Shown here one piece after another: positions 39,687-48,193 of a stretch of DNA of 64,000 bases. The notes beneath the pieces were generated by a model. The model searched no databases. It was given only the letters and a program-made list of their open reading frames with translations, and had not been told where the DNA came from. The translations under genes and the position numbers were made by a program. Each line of letters opens with the position of its first letter. Position 1 is the stretch's first letter. The DNA is taken from assembly GCA_021604525.1 (NCBI GenBank), contig BQJD01000011.1, forward strand, positions 57,824 through 121,823, in the 5' to 3' direction. Source of the stretch: a marine bacterium B5-7 (GTDB lineage: Bacteria > Pseudomonadota > Gammaproteobacteria > Arenicellales > CAJQKF01).

Positions 39687-40718
39687 ATGACATCACCTGT
39701 TGTGCGTCCAGAGCCGGTCACCGATCGATTGAATCGACCGATACACGACCTTCGCATCTCGATTACCGACCGCTGCAACTTTCGCTGCGTGTATTGCATG
39801 CCAAAAGAAAAATTCGGCCGCGACTATTCGTTTTTAAGTCGGAAGGAATTATTGAGCTTCGAGGAGATCGAGAGAGTCTGCCGCGCATTTGCTGATATTG
39901 GCGTGAAAAAGCTGCGCATCACCGGTGGTGAGCCATTGCTGCGAACGGATATGCATGATCTGGTTGCGCGACTCGCCAACATACCCGGCATCGACGATCT
40001 GAGCATGACCACCAACGCTTCGCTGATCAAGCCGGAGCGCGCCAGGGCGCTACGTGACGCCGGTCTCACCCGTGTCAATGTCAGCCTTGACTCTCTGAAC
40101 GACGACGATTTTATTCGCATCAACGATGTCGGCTGTACCGTTAAACGAGTTCTCGACGGTATCGATGTGTTGGTTGCCAGTGGATTCGATCCGATCAAAG
40201 TCAATATGGTGGTTCGCCGTGGTCTCAATGAAACCAGTATCCTGCCCATGGCGCGCCATTTTCATGGTAGTGGCGTGATCCTGCGATTCATCGAGTACAT
40301 GGACGTCGGCACTACCAACCAGTGGCAACTCAGCGATGTTTACTCGGCGAAGGACATAGTTGAGACCATCAACACTGAGATGCCCCTTGAACCCCTCGAT
40401 CCTAACTACACCGGCGAAGTGGCTCGTCGTTGGCGCTATGTCGATGGCGGCGGCGAGATCGGTATTATTTCATCGGTCACCCAACCATTTTGTCGGAACT
40501 GTTCCCGCGCCCGTCTGTCTGCGGTAGGCAAGCTTTATACTTGTCTGTTTGCCGAGGATGGCTTTGATTTGCGCGCACTGCTTCGCTCCGGTTGTGACGA
40601 TGATGATTTTCGCGAGTCTGTTGCCGGATTATGGCGTCGTCGTGAAGATCGCTATTCCGAGTTGCGAAATCGTATTGATGTACCTCATAAGGTGGAAATG
40701 TCGCATATCGGTGGTTAG
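39687..40718 (+). CDS. moaA: GTP 3',8-cyclase MoaA
   Basis: MoaA is the radical SAM enzyme that rearranges GTP in the first step of molybdopterin/tungstopterin synthesis. It has 343 residues. The SAM cluster ligands are C30, C34 and C37 in CNFRCVYCMP. The second cluster ligands are C269, C272 and C286 in CRNCSRARLSAVGKLYTC. TGGEPLLR (~80) is the SAM-binding GGE motif. The C-terminal SHIGG gives the essential Gly-Gly tail. moaC and other moa genes are absent here, so this copy may serve the AOR operon in addition to the general pathway. Confidence 0.96.
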   Translation: MTSPVVRPEPVTDRLNRPIHDLRISITDRCNFRCVYCMPKEKFGRDYSFLSRKELLSFEEIERVCRAFADIGVKKLRITGGEPLLRTDMHDLVARLANIPGIDDLSMTTNASLIKPERARALRDAGLTRVNVSLDSLNDDDFIRINDVGCTVKRVLDGIDVLVASGFDPIKVNMVVRRGLNETSILPMARHFHGSGVILRFIEYMDVGTTNQWQLSDVYSAKDIVETINTEMPLEPLDPNYTGEVARRWRYVDGGGEIGIISSVTQPFCRNCSRARLSAVGKLYTCLFAEDGFDLRALLRSGCDDDDFRESVAGLWRRREDRYSELRNRIDVPHKVEMSHIGG

Positions 40719-40927
40719 CTGAGACAGGTTCTAATCTAATTGGGAATTTCGATATGATCCGCCAGGCAGATGCTAGCATGTACCTTGCATAGTACGTGTC
40801 AGATTTGAAAGAATAAGCTCTCATTGGTTTTGCGAATGTTCTATACGCAAGCTTTCTTTCAGGACTTCCATTTAAAACGGAATTAACGCTGGCTGTCTGG
40901 GTCTACAGACACCACCACCCCTTATAT

Positions 40928-43900
40928 ATGTTGAACCATTCTCCGGCCACTCCCGTGCACCGTATTCGGGAAATTCCGTATAACTATACATCGCACTCTG
41001 ATCGCGAGATTGTCTGCCATTTTCTTGGTGAATCCACGTGGGAGATTATTTCCGAACTACGGGATCAGCGTGTAACCGGGCGCTCGGCGAAGTTGTTGTT
41101 CGAAGTGTTGGGCGACATGTGGGTGGTGTTCAGGAATCCATTTATATTTGACGACCTCGTCGAAAATCCACGTCGTCGACGCTCACTGATCGATACCCTT
41201 AACGGGCGTCTTGAAGAAATTCTACGTCGCGCTAATGGGCAACCGACGGTGATGGCTCTGCATGCCGAGGCGGTTCGTGCAGTAGCTGATTTCTCCAGTG
41301 AATTCGAACGGGTGCCGCGGCGGCGGCGTGAGATTAAACAACGGCTCGAACAGGCGACTCGTAAGGACAATATTCTGTTCGACGGATTGTCCAGGGTGAG
41401 TCACGTTACTGATGCGACCGATTGGCGGGTGGAATATCCGTTCGTCGTGATCACGCCAGACACTGAAGACGAAGTGGCCGAACTGGTGCGCGCCTGTATT
41501 GAACTCGACCTGGTTATCGTGCCGCGTGGTGGCGGCACCGGTTATACCGGTGGGGCAATCCCGCTGGTTGCCAATACCGCCGTGATCAATACAGAAAAGC
41601 TTGAGAACATGTCCGCGGTGATACGCATGAATCTTGCCGAAGGACCCTGCGATGTTCCCGTGGTACATGCGGAATGCGGCGTTGTCACCCGGCGTATCTC
41701 AGATCTTGCCGCACGTCATGGGCTCGCTTTTGCAGTGGATCCCACGTCACAGGACTCATCGACTATCGGTGGCAATATCGCCATGAATGCCGGTGGCAAA
41801 AAGGCCGTCTTATGGGGAACCACTCTTGATAGCCTGGTCTCATGGCGAATGGTGGATGCCCAGGGCAGATGGCTCGAAGTCGTACGTCTCGATCACAATC
41901 TCGGCAAGATACATGTTGTTGATCGGGTTCGTTTTCGAATAAATCATCTGAGCGATTCCGGCAAGCCGTCAGGAGATGCGCAAATAATCGAAGTGAACGG
42001 TAGGAGCCTTCGCCGGACTGGCCTCGGCAAGGATGTCACCGACAAGTTTCTTGGCGGTATTCCAGGCGTACAGAAAGAAGGCTGCGACGGGATTGTGACC
42101 TCAGCGGTATTTGTGCTGCATCGCATGCCCCAACATACCTATACTTTGAGTCTCGAGTTTTTCGACCCTGATCTTGGCAGGGCAGTGCCGGCCGTGGTGG
42201 AGATTCGCGACATGCTCGAAGCACGCACGGATGTATTGTTGGCGGGTCTGGAACATCTCGACGACCGGTATATTAAAGCAGTTGGATATACAACCAAGGC
42301 GTCGCAAAACAACCGGGTACGGATGTTGTTGCTTGCCGATATCGCCTCGGATGATGTCAACGCATTGGATACTGTAGTACATCAGGTAATGGATATTGCC
42401 AAACGACGTGGTGCAGAAGGTTTTGTCGCCCGCACCAATGAGGCGCGCGAACGTTTTTGGGCACCGCGTAAACGTACCGCGGCAATTGCCGCTCATACCA
42501 ACGCCTTCAAGATCAATGAAGATGTTGTTATTCCATTGGAGCGGCTGGCTGAATACAGCAAGGAAATCGAACGGATAAACATTGAGTATTCACTGCGTAA
42601 CAAGATATCCATGGCCAGTGCCATTGGCGAGTACTTGCAATCTTATGGCCGCGACGCCGACGCTGATGCATCTCCACTGGAAGGCGATGAAGAGTTTGAT
42701 ATTCTGCAGCAAAAACGACTCAAGGCGCTGCCAGTCATTACAATCTTCATGCAGCGTATTGAAGGATTGGTGAATCATCTTGATGATCGGGTGGACAACC
42801 ATGCATCATTTTTTGAACCAGATGATGGTATCGACCCAACCGACAGTTCAACGATTCTCGATTTGTTTCTTCAACGCCGATTTATTGTTTCGATAACGAA
42901 GTCGGTCCTTCTTCCATTGAAGGAACTTTTCGATGGCGAACTGTTTACAGGGGTTCGCCAGCAAATCGAAAAGATTCATGGCAAAGTTCTACGGCAACGG
43001 CTGTTCGTTGCTCTGCATATGCATGCCGGCGATGGGAATGTGCATACCAATATTCCGGTTAACTCCAACGATTACGTCATGCTTCACGAGGCCGAGCGAA
43101 TCGTTGATCGGGTGATGAAGCTTGCCACATCATTGAATGGCGTGATATCGGGTGAGCATGGTATTGGCCTGACCAAGATCGCATACCTTGACGATGACAG
43201 CATGGATGCCTTTGCAAGATACAAGGCACAAGTCGACCCTGGCGATGTTTTTAACCGTGGCAAACTCAGGCGTGGATTTGGACTGACACGCGCCTATACT
43301 CCATCGCTGCGACTATTACAGCAAGAAGCCCTGATACTCGAAGCAAGCGAGCTGGGTGCACTGAATGATGACATCAGAAACTGTCTTCGTTGCGGCAAGT
43401 GCAAGCCGGTGTGTACCACCCACGTGCCGGGCGCAAATCTGCTGTATTCACCGCGTGACAAGATACTTGCCACGGGACTCGTAATCGAGGCGTTTCTATA
43501 CGAGGATCAAACCCGCAGGGGTCTGTCGACTCGCCACTTCGAAGAGTTAAATGACATCGCCGATCATTGCACTATTTGTCATCGCTGCGAGGCGCCATGC
43601 CCTGTTAACATCGACTTCGGTGATGTCACCATGCGCATGCGCAAGATATTAAAGGATCGGGGTCAGCGAAAATTCAATCCCGGCGCATACACCGCCATGG
43701 CGTTCCTGAACACCACGTCACCCTGGGTGATATCGGCCCTTCGTCGAACGATGATAGGCCTTGGTTATCCGTTGCAATCGTTGGCGTCCAAACTGGCGCG
43801 ACCATTGATTAAAAAGACGGCGTCTGTGTCATCGCGCACAACCACCGGGAAAAGTTCAGGTGCTTCGGTGGTGGTTCATTTCGTAAACCGGCCTCTGCCG

Positions 43901-44788
43901 AAACTCGAAGTGCGTCATGCCATGCGTGAGCTCTTGAGTATCGAAGACCGTGAATATATCCCACTGATCAAACCGTCTGGTTCAAGTAAATCCAACGACG
44001 CGGTATTTTATTTCCCCGGGTGCGGTTCGGAACGATTGTTCAGTGAAATTTCACTGGCGACCCTCGCATTGCTTCGCCATGTCAATGCACGTACCGTGCT
44101 ACCACCCGGTTACCTTTGTTGCGGCTACCCGCAGCGTTCGGCGGGGGATGAACAAAAAGGACGCCAGATCACCACCGATAACCGGGTACTCTTCCATCGT
44201 GTCGCCAACACCTTGAGCTACCTTGATATCAATACCGTGGTCGTATCCTGTGGAACCTGCATGGACCAGGTACTGGATTATCGATTTGATAAAATTTTTC
44301 CAGGTTGCAGGTTGCTCGATATTCATGAATACCTGATGGAACAAGGTGTATCGATAAACCGTAGCGACGGCGCCCGCTTCGTCTATCATGATCCGTGCCA
44401 TTCACCCATGAAGACCCACGATCCACTGGCAGTTGGCGCCAAGCTGTTAGGCGCCGAGATGACCCCATCGGATCGCTGCTGTGGCGAGGCCGGAACCTTT
44501 GCGGTATCGCGTCCCGATATTGCAACCCAGGTTCGTTTCAGCAAACAGCGTGAGCTCGAAGCCAATATTGAAACGGCACGGGCAGGCGGTGACGGCGATA
44601 ATTCCAAAGTGAGATTGTTAACGTCATGCCCATCGTGCAAACAGGGATTATCGCGTTATCGTGATACCACCGGACTCGATGCTGAGTATATTGTGGAGGT
44701 TCTGGCCAATGAACTGATCGGCACTGACTGGAAAGAATCTTTTATCAATGAAATGAATGCAGGAGCAATCGAGAGGGTGCAGCTATAA
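40928..44788 (+). CDS. Giant FAD-linked/Fe-S oxidoreductase (DUF3683, D-lactate dehydrogenase-like)
   Basis: A 1286-residue fusion. The N-terminal DUF3683 region begins RIREIPYNYTSHSDREIV (~12-29). A VAO/PCMH-type FAD-binding domain follows: VPRGGGTGYTGGAIPLV (~198-214) and DPTSQDSSTIGGNIAMNAGG (~273-292). An FAD-oxidase C domain has HMHAGDGNVHTNIPV (~698) and GVISGEHGIGLTK (~738). Two [4Fe-4S] motifs lie at ~818 (CLRCGKCKPVC) and ~880 (CTICHRCEAPCP). Two CCG (GlpC/HdrB-like) modules hold CCGYP (~1064) and CCGEAG (~1184). It resembles D-lactate/glycolate dehydrogenase fused to its electron-transfer subunit. The substrate is unknown. No ribosome site is visible. Confidence 0.9.
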   Translation: MLNHSPATPVHRIREIPYNYTSHSDREIVCHFLGESTWEIISELRDQRVTGRSAKLLFEVLGDMWVVFRNPFIFDDLVENPRRRRSLIDTLNGRLEEILRRANGQPTVMALHAEAVRAVADFSSEFERVPRRRREIKQRLEQATRKDNILFDGLSRVSHVTDATDWRVEYPFVVITPDTEDEVAELVRACIELDLVIVPRGGGTGYTGGAIPLVANTAVINTEKLENMSAVIRMNLAEGPCDVPVVHAECGVVTRRISDLAARHGLAFAVDPTSQDSSTIGGNIAMNAGGKKAVLWGTTLDSLVSWRMVDAQGRWLEVVRLDHNLGKIHVVDRVRFRINHLSDSGKPSGDAQIIEVNGRSLRRTGLGKDVTDKFLGGIPGVQKEGCDGIVTSAVFVLHRMPQHTYTLSLEFFDPDLGRAVPAVVEIRDMLEARTDVLLAGLEHLDDRYIKAVGYTTKASQNNRVRMLLLADIASDDVNALDTVVHQVMDIAKRRGAEGFVARTNEARERFWAPRKRTAAIAAHTNAFKINEDVVIPLERLAEYSKEIERINIEYSLRNKISMASAIGEYLQSYGRDADADASPLEGDEEFDILQQKRLKALPVITIFMQRIEGLVNHLDDRVDNHASFFEPDDGIDPTDSSTILDLFLQRRFIVSITKSVLLPLKELFDGELFTGVRQQIEKIHGKVLRQRLFVALHMHAGDGNVHTNIPVNSNDYVMLHEAERIVDRVMKLATSLNGVISGEHGIGLTKIAYLDDDSMDAFARYKAQVDPGDVFNRGKLRRGFGLTRAYTPSLRLLQQEALILEASELGALNDDIRNCLRCGKCKPVCTTHVPGANLLYSPRDKILATGLVIEAFLYEDQTRRGLSTRHFEELNDIADHCTICHRCEAPCPVNIDFGDVTMRMRKILKDRGQRKFNPGAYTAMAFLNTTSPWVISALRRTMIGLGYPLQSLASKLARPLIKKTASVSSRTTTGKSSGASVVVHFVNRPLPKLEVRHAMRELLSIEDREYIPLIKPSGSSKSNDAVFYFPGCGSERLFSEISLATLALLRHVNARTVLPPGYLCCGYPQRSAGDEQKGRQITTDNRVLFHRVANTLSYLDINTVVVSCGTCMDQVLDYRFDKIFPGCRLLDIHEYLMEQGVSINRSDGARFVYHDPCHSPMKTHDPLAVGAKLLGAEMTPSDRCCGEAGTFAVSRPDIATQVRFSKQRELEANIETARAGGDGDNSKVRLLTSCPSCKQGLSRYRDTTGLDAEYIVEVLANELIGTDWKESFINEMNAGAIERVQL

Positions 44789-44817
44789 CAAGCAGTTGCA
44801 GTAAGGAGAAATAGACA

Positions 44818-45579
44818 TCACCCATCATTTGCGTGTCTATCACGGCAGTCTACGCATTGTGGGTTCCGATTCAACGCAAGACTCTGAAACTCCATTGACT
44901 GGGCGTCGATCAGTAGTAATCTGCCGCACAGGGTTGTTCCCACGTCAGCGATCAGTTTGAGTGTTTCCATTGCCTGGATGCTACCGACAATACCGACCAG
45001 CGGCGCCATCACGCCCTCTGCTGCGCATGTTGCGCCTTCAACCGAGGTGTCGGGATATAGGCAACGATAGCAGGGACTGTCTTGCCGCCTGGGGTCGAAT
45101 GTCGATAGCTGTGCTTCGAAGCGAATCGCTGCCGCCGATACCAATGGAGTGCGCTTGGCAAGGCAGGTACGATTCAGTGCAAATCGACTGGTAAAGTTAT
45201 CGGTGCAATCGACAACTACGTCGGCCAGGGAAATCTCACGATCAAGATCATCACTATCCAGCTCATAATCCAGTGCATCGATTCGGGTATGCCCGTTAAT
45301 TGATCTCAAACGATGCTTGGCCGAAGACGCTTTGGATTCGCCGATGCTCGATTCTCCATGAACGATCTGGCGCTGCAGATTACTCTCGTCGACACGATCA
45401 AAGTCGCTTATGACAAGATGTCCAACACCGGCAGCGGCAAGATACATCGATGCGGGCGAACCAAGGCCACCCATACCGATAATCAATACCCGGGAGTCGA
45501 GAATTGCCTGCTGCCCGGCTTCGCCAATTTGTGGCAGCTTGATTTGCCGGCTGTAACGTAACTCCTCGGTCTGGTTCAA
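44818..45579 (-). CDS. moeB: Molybdopterin-synthase adenylyltransferase MoeB/ThiF family
   Basis: MoeB adenylates the C-terminal glycine of MoaD before sulfuration. It has 253 residues. The nucleotide motif is VLIIGMGGLGSPASMYLAAAGVG (~30-52) and the conserved DRVDESNLQRQIVH follows. Two zinc pairs, CYRC (~176) and CVDC (~245), are intact. ThiF of thiamine synthesis cannot be fully excluded, but the neighbours point to MoeB: msrQ and the molybdenum enzyme msrP lie upstream on the same strand, with a 4-nt ATGA overlap to msrQ, and MoaD-like and MoaA genes lie 4-6 kb away. Confidence 0.9.
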   Translation of the reverse strand: MNQTEELRYSRQIKLPQIGEAGQQAILDSRVLIIGMGGLGSPASMYLAAAGVGHLVISDFDRVDESNLQRQIVHGESSIGESKASSAKHRLRSINGHTRIDALDYELDSDDLDREISLADVVVDCTDNFTSRFALNRTCLAKRTPLVSAAAIRFEAQLSTFDPRRQDSPCYRCLYPDTSVEGATCAAEGVMAPLVGIVGSIQAMETLKLIADVGTTLCGRLLLIDAQSMEFQSLALNRNPQCVDCRDRHANDG

Positions 45580-46268
45580 CTGCTTTGTCCCATCACCGGT
45601 GTGGAACCCTGGCCGGAACCATTATTTGACCGTTTCGTGCCTGATCGTCTATCGCTCTTGATCATGAATACACGCAGTCGCCAGCCGAGCAAAAGAGCGA
45701 GTATCGAGGCATAGATGATCGGTTCGGTGATGTCTGCCTTGACCAGCCAGATAAAGTGAAGCGCGGCGGCAATGGCTGCCGGATAGACCAGTCGATGCAG
45801 ACGCTGCCAATGCCTGCCACCGAGACGACGCATCATACGATCGGTTGAAGTTAATGCCAGCGGAACGCACAGCATGAAGCAGGTAAATCCGGCAATAATA
45901 TAGGGACGTTCAGTGAGATCGGTAAAGATTTCTTCACCGCTTAACAGCCGGTCGAGAAACAGATAGATGGAAAAATGCAGGGTCATGTAAGTGAAGCTGA
46001 ACACCCCTAACATGCGCCGAAAGCGAATCAGCTTATGCCAACCGGTTAGCTTCCGGATAGGTGTAATGGCCAGCGTAACCAGCAACAGGCGCAATGCCCA
46101 GATACCTGTGGTTTTGGTGAGCTCCTCGACCGGTTCTATCAGTGCGCCGCTAACCAGATCGAACACCAGTGTAGCCGCTGGCATACACAGAGCGATGAAC
46201 AGGAAAGTTTTTAATGTACGCAGGCGATTTTCGCCAAACAGGTCTATGCGGGTGCCGGGTAAAACCAT
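45576..46268 (-). CDS. msrQ: Heme-binding membrane protein MsrQ (YedZ)
   Basis: MsrQ feeds electrons from the respiratory chain to periplasmic MsrP for repair of methionine sulfoxide. It has 230 residues with about six membrane helices. Characteristic stretches are TGIWALRLLLVTLAITPIRK, RRMLGVFSFTYMTLHFSIYLFLD with a heme-ligand His, and GGRHWQRLHRLVYPAAIAAALHFIWLVKAD with two further His. The gene lies 158 nt downstream of msrP and overlaps moeB by 4 nt. The basic Ser-rich C-terminal tail is cytoplasmic and not conserved. Confidence 0.93.
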   Translation of the reverse strand: MVLPGTRIDLFGENRLRTLKTFLFIALCMPAATLVFDLVSGALIEPVEELTKTTGIWALRLLLVTLAITPIRKLTGWHKLIRFRRMLGVFSFTYMTLHFSIYLFLDRLLSGEEIFTDLTERPYIIAGFTCFMLCVPLALTSTDRMMRRLGGRHWQRLHRLVYPAAIAAALHFIWLVKADITEPIIYASILALLLGWRLRVFMIKSDRRSGTKRSNNGSGQGSTPVMGQSS

Positions 46269-46426
46269 GAATTCTTCTTTAATGAACCAGAACCTGTCTC
46301 AAAGTGAGTGAAGGCCGCCAGGACAAGGCAGATGGCAGGGAAAACGCGCAGTTTACAGGGGTAAATGGGCATTTGAGCGAGCGTTTAACACCGTATTGGT
46401 GGTTTGTAGCCATATTCAGCCGGGTT

Positions 46427-47383
46427 CTAGTAGAGTTTCTTCGGATCCATACCATTGTAAAGCGAGGCGACCTGTTCCGCATAGCCATTGAACGGCAAAG
46501 TCGGACGCTTGAGAAATTCGCCTACGCGTCGTTCACGTGCCTGACTCCAGCGGGGGTGGTCGACTTCAGGATTCACATTGGCATAAAAACCGTACTCGTT
46601 TGATGCCTGCGCCTGCCAGGTATTCAATGGTTGTTCGCGTTTCAGGGTAATGGAAACAATGGACTTGATACTTTTGAAACCATATTTCCAGGGCACCACC
46701 AGGCGGATCGGCGCGCCGTTTTGATTGGGCAGTTGTTCTCCATAAAGACCGGTGGAAAGCAGTGTCAGGGGATTCATGGCTTCATCCAGGCGAAGGCCTT
46801 CACGATAAGGCCAGTCAAGCACATATCCGAACAGGCCGCGACGCTGGCCGGGCATTTGTTCAGGATCAACAAGTGTTGTGAATTCCACGTACTTCGCGTC
46901 CATGGTGGGTTCGACTTTCTTCAAGAGAGCGGCCAATGGAAAGCCAACCCAGGGAATCACCATGGACCAGGCCTCGACGCAGCGAAGCCGATAGATTCTT
47001 TCTTCCATTGGAAATTCGCTGAGGATATCTTCAATGCCAATGGTCATCGGCGAATGACATTCACCGTTAACAGAAATCTCCCACGGTCGGGTCTTGAAGT
47101 CCCTGGACAGTTTCGCTGGACTTTCCTTGTCCAATCCGAATTCATAGAAATTGTTGTATGAAGTAATCGCCTCCAGGGAAGTGAGTTCTTCATCGGTTGA
47201 GAACGGGCTTTCTTTTAAGTCGTTGAACTTGACACCGGCGGCTACCGCAGAATCGAAACCGAGTGGCAACATGGCACCCGCGGCGAGCGCAAAACCCGAT
47301 TGGATAAACTTGCGACGTTGACGATACAGGTTGTAGTCGGTTACGTCGTTATCCGTCAGTTCCGGCTTTCGTCTAATAATCAT
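46427..47383 (-). CDS. msrP: Periplasmic methionine sulfoxide reductase catalytic subunit MsrP (YedY)
   Basis: MsrP is a molybdopterin enzyme that reduces protein methionine sulfoxide in the periplasm. It has 318 residues. The N terminus carries a Tat signal: [19 protein letters not shown] (21-39), cleavage expected near AVAA (~49). The molybdenum ligand C135 is in [20 protein letters not shown]. The C terminus has [30 protein letters not shown] and ends GMDPKKLY, as in the family. Its promoter region has a triple direct repeat (47411-47455). Maturation needs MPT cofactor, for which moeB in the same cluster is relevant. Confidence 0.95.
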   Translation of the reverse strand: MIIRRKPELTDNDVTDYNLYRQRRKFIQSGFALAAGAMLPLGFDSAVAAGVKFNDLKESPFSTDEELTSLEAITSYNNFYEFGLDKESPAKLSRDFKTRPWEISVNGECHSPMTIGIEDILSEFPMEERIYRLRCVEAWSMVIPWVGFPLAALLKKVEPTMDAKYVEFTTLVDPEQMPGQRRGLFGYVLDWPYREGLRLDEAMNPLTLLSTGLYGEQLPNQNGAPIRLVVPWKYGFKSIKSIVSITLKREQPLNTWQAQASNEYGFYANVNPEVDHPRWSQARERRVGEFLKRPTLPFNGYAEQVASLYNGMDPKKLY

Positions 47384-47410
47384 GTGTTTTGCTCATATTG
47401 TTTGAGTATC

Positions 47411-47455
47411 AAATACCAATTCATTGACTAATTCATTGAAATACCAATTCATTGA
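47411..47455. repeat. Direct repeats upstream of msrP
   Basis: AAATACCAATTCATTGA occurs at 47411-47427 and again, identical over 17 bp, at 47439-47455. The 10-bp core AATTCATTGA also occurs between them at 47430-47439. On the minus strand this is TCAATGAATT three times, starting 35 nt upstream of the msrP start. It may be an array of regulator sites or a local duplication. The rest of the 188-nt gap holds no gene. Confidence 0.8.
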
Positions 47456-47571
47456 AGTATGGGAATCAGGCATAACACATGGGACAGCTGGCCTTTGGCA
47501 AAGTTTCGCTTTGCCGGGTTTGATAGATCATGTCGAGTGCGCATTTACCTGGATACTTGCAAACAATTAAT

Positions 47572-48063
47572 TTATGACGAAGGCAATGTTTCCTCGAACA
47601 CCAGATAACCGCTGTTGCTCATGCCGAGTGCTTCGTAGGCTTTACGCGCGTTCAGGTTGTCTTTTTCGACATAAAGTCGTATTCCGCATACCTCGCCCAT
47701 ATTCATGGCGCGTGCCAGAACGTCTCGATACAGGCGTCGGTACACGCCCATGCCACGATGTTCTGGCGTTACATATACGCTTTGAATCCACCAGAAAAGA
47801 CCATTTCTCCAATCGCTCCATTCATGGGTGATCATCAAGCAGCCGATTATCTTCTCGTCAATTCGAGCTACAAGGTAAAAACCACGCGCCGGTTTTTCGA
47901 AGACAGCCCGAACACCAGCTCGCACCCGGTTGGAATCAAGCGTGATCGATTCGGTTTCAAGCGCCATGGCCACATTGAACGCGGCGATGGTATCAGTGTG
48001 CTCGATTCTCGCTTCGAGTATCTCAACGGAATCGATATTTCTAATGGTTGTCTTGTCTGGCAT
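47572..48063 (-). CDS. GNAT-family N-acetyltransferase
   Basis: A 163-residue GCN5-related acetyltransferase. The start is placed at the ATG at 48063 (PDKTTIRNIDSVEILEARIEHTDTIAAFNVAMALETE begins the domain); a longer frame to 48159 adds an unsupported 32 residues. The acetyl-CoA motif A is YVTPEHRGMGVYRRLYRDVLARAM (~96-119) and motif B is LYVEKDNLNARKAYEALGM (~128-146). The acceptor substrate is unknown. It is divergent from the dehydrogenase at 48194. Confidence 0.85.
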   Translation of the reverse strand: MPDKTTIRNIDSVEILEARIEHTDTIAAFNVAMALETESITLDSNRVRAGVRAVFEKPARGFYLVARIDEKIIGCLMITHEWSDWRNGLFWWIQSVYVTPEHRGMGVYRRLYRDVLARAMNMGEVCGIRLYVEKDNLNARKAYEALGMSNSGYLVFEETLPSS

Positions 48064-48144
48064 GATAGGAATTCTTGTCGTTGTGACGGGTGTTGTGTCG
48101 TGATTGTAATAAAATGCCCGGATGCTGTCCGAATTGTTCGTTAA

Positions 48145-48174
48145 TTGAGAACCATTCATTCCGATTCATATAAA
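48145..48174 (+). promoter_or_regulatory. Sigma-70 promoter of the hydroxyacid dehydrogenase
   Basis: TTGAGA (48145-48150, 5/6) and TATAAA (48169-48174, 5/6) are separated by 18 nt. The start would be near 48181, giving a ~13-nt leader with AAGAG before the ATG at 48194. This is the best-matching complete sigma-70 promoter I found in the window. Confidence 0.65.
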
Positions 48175-48193
48175 AATTATTTCACCAAGAGCC

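Noticed and set aside
35404..40718. AOR cluster as a genomic island or mobile element
   Set aside because: Despite the composition shift, no integrase, transposase, terminal repeats or tRNA border was found.
40921..40932. TATATA just before the DUF3683 gene as a leaderless promoter
   Set aside because: The box overlaps the ATG itself, so a transcript from it would start inside the gene; no -35 box fits.
47411..47455. Possible CRISPR-like or REP array
   Set aside because: Only two full copies and one partial 10-bp copy with 2-6 nt between cores; no spacers, no cas genes.
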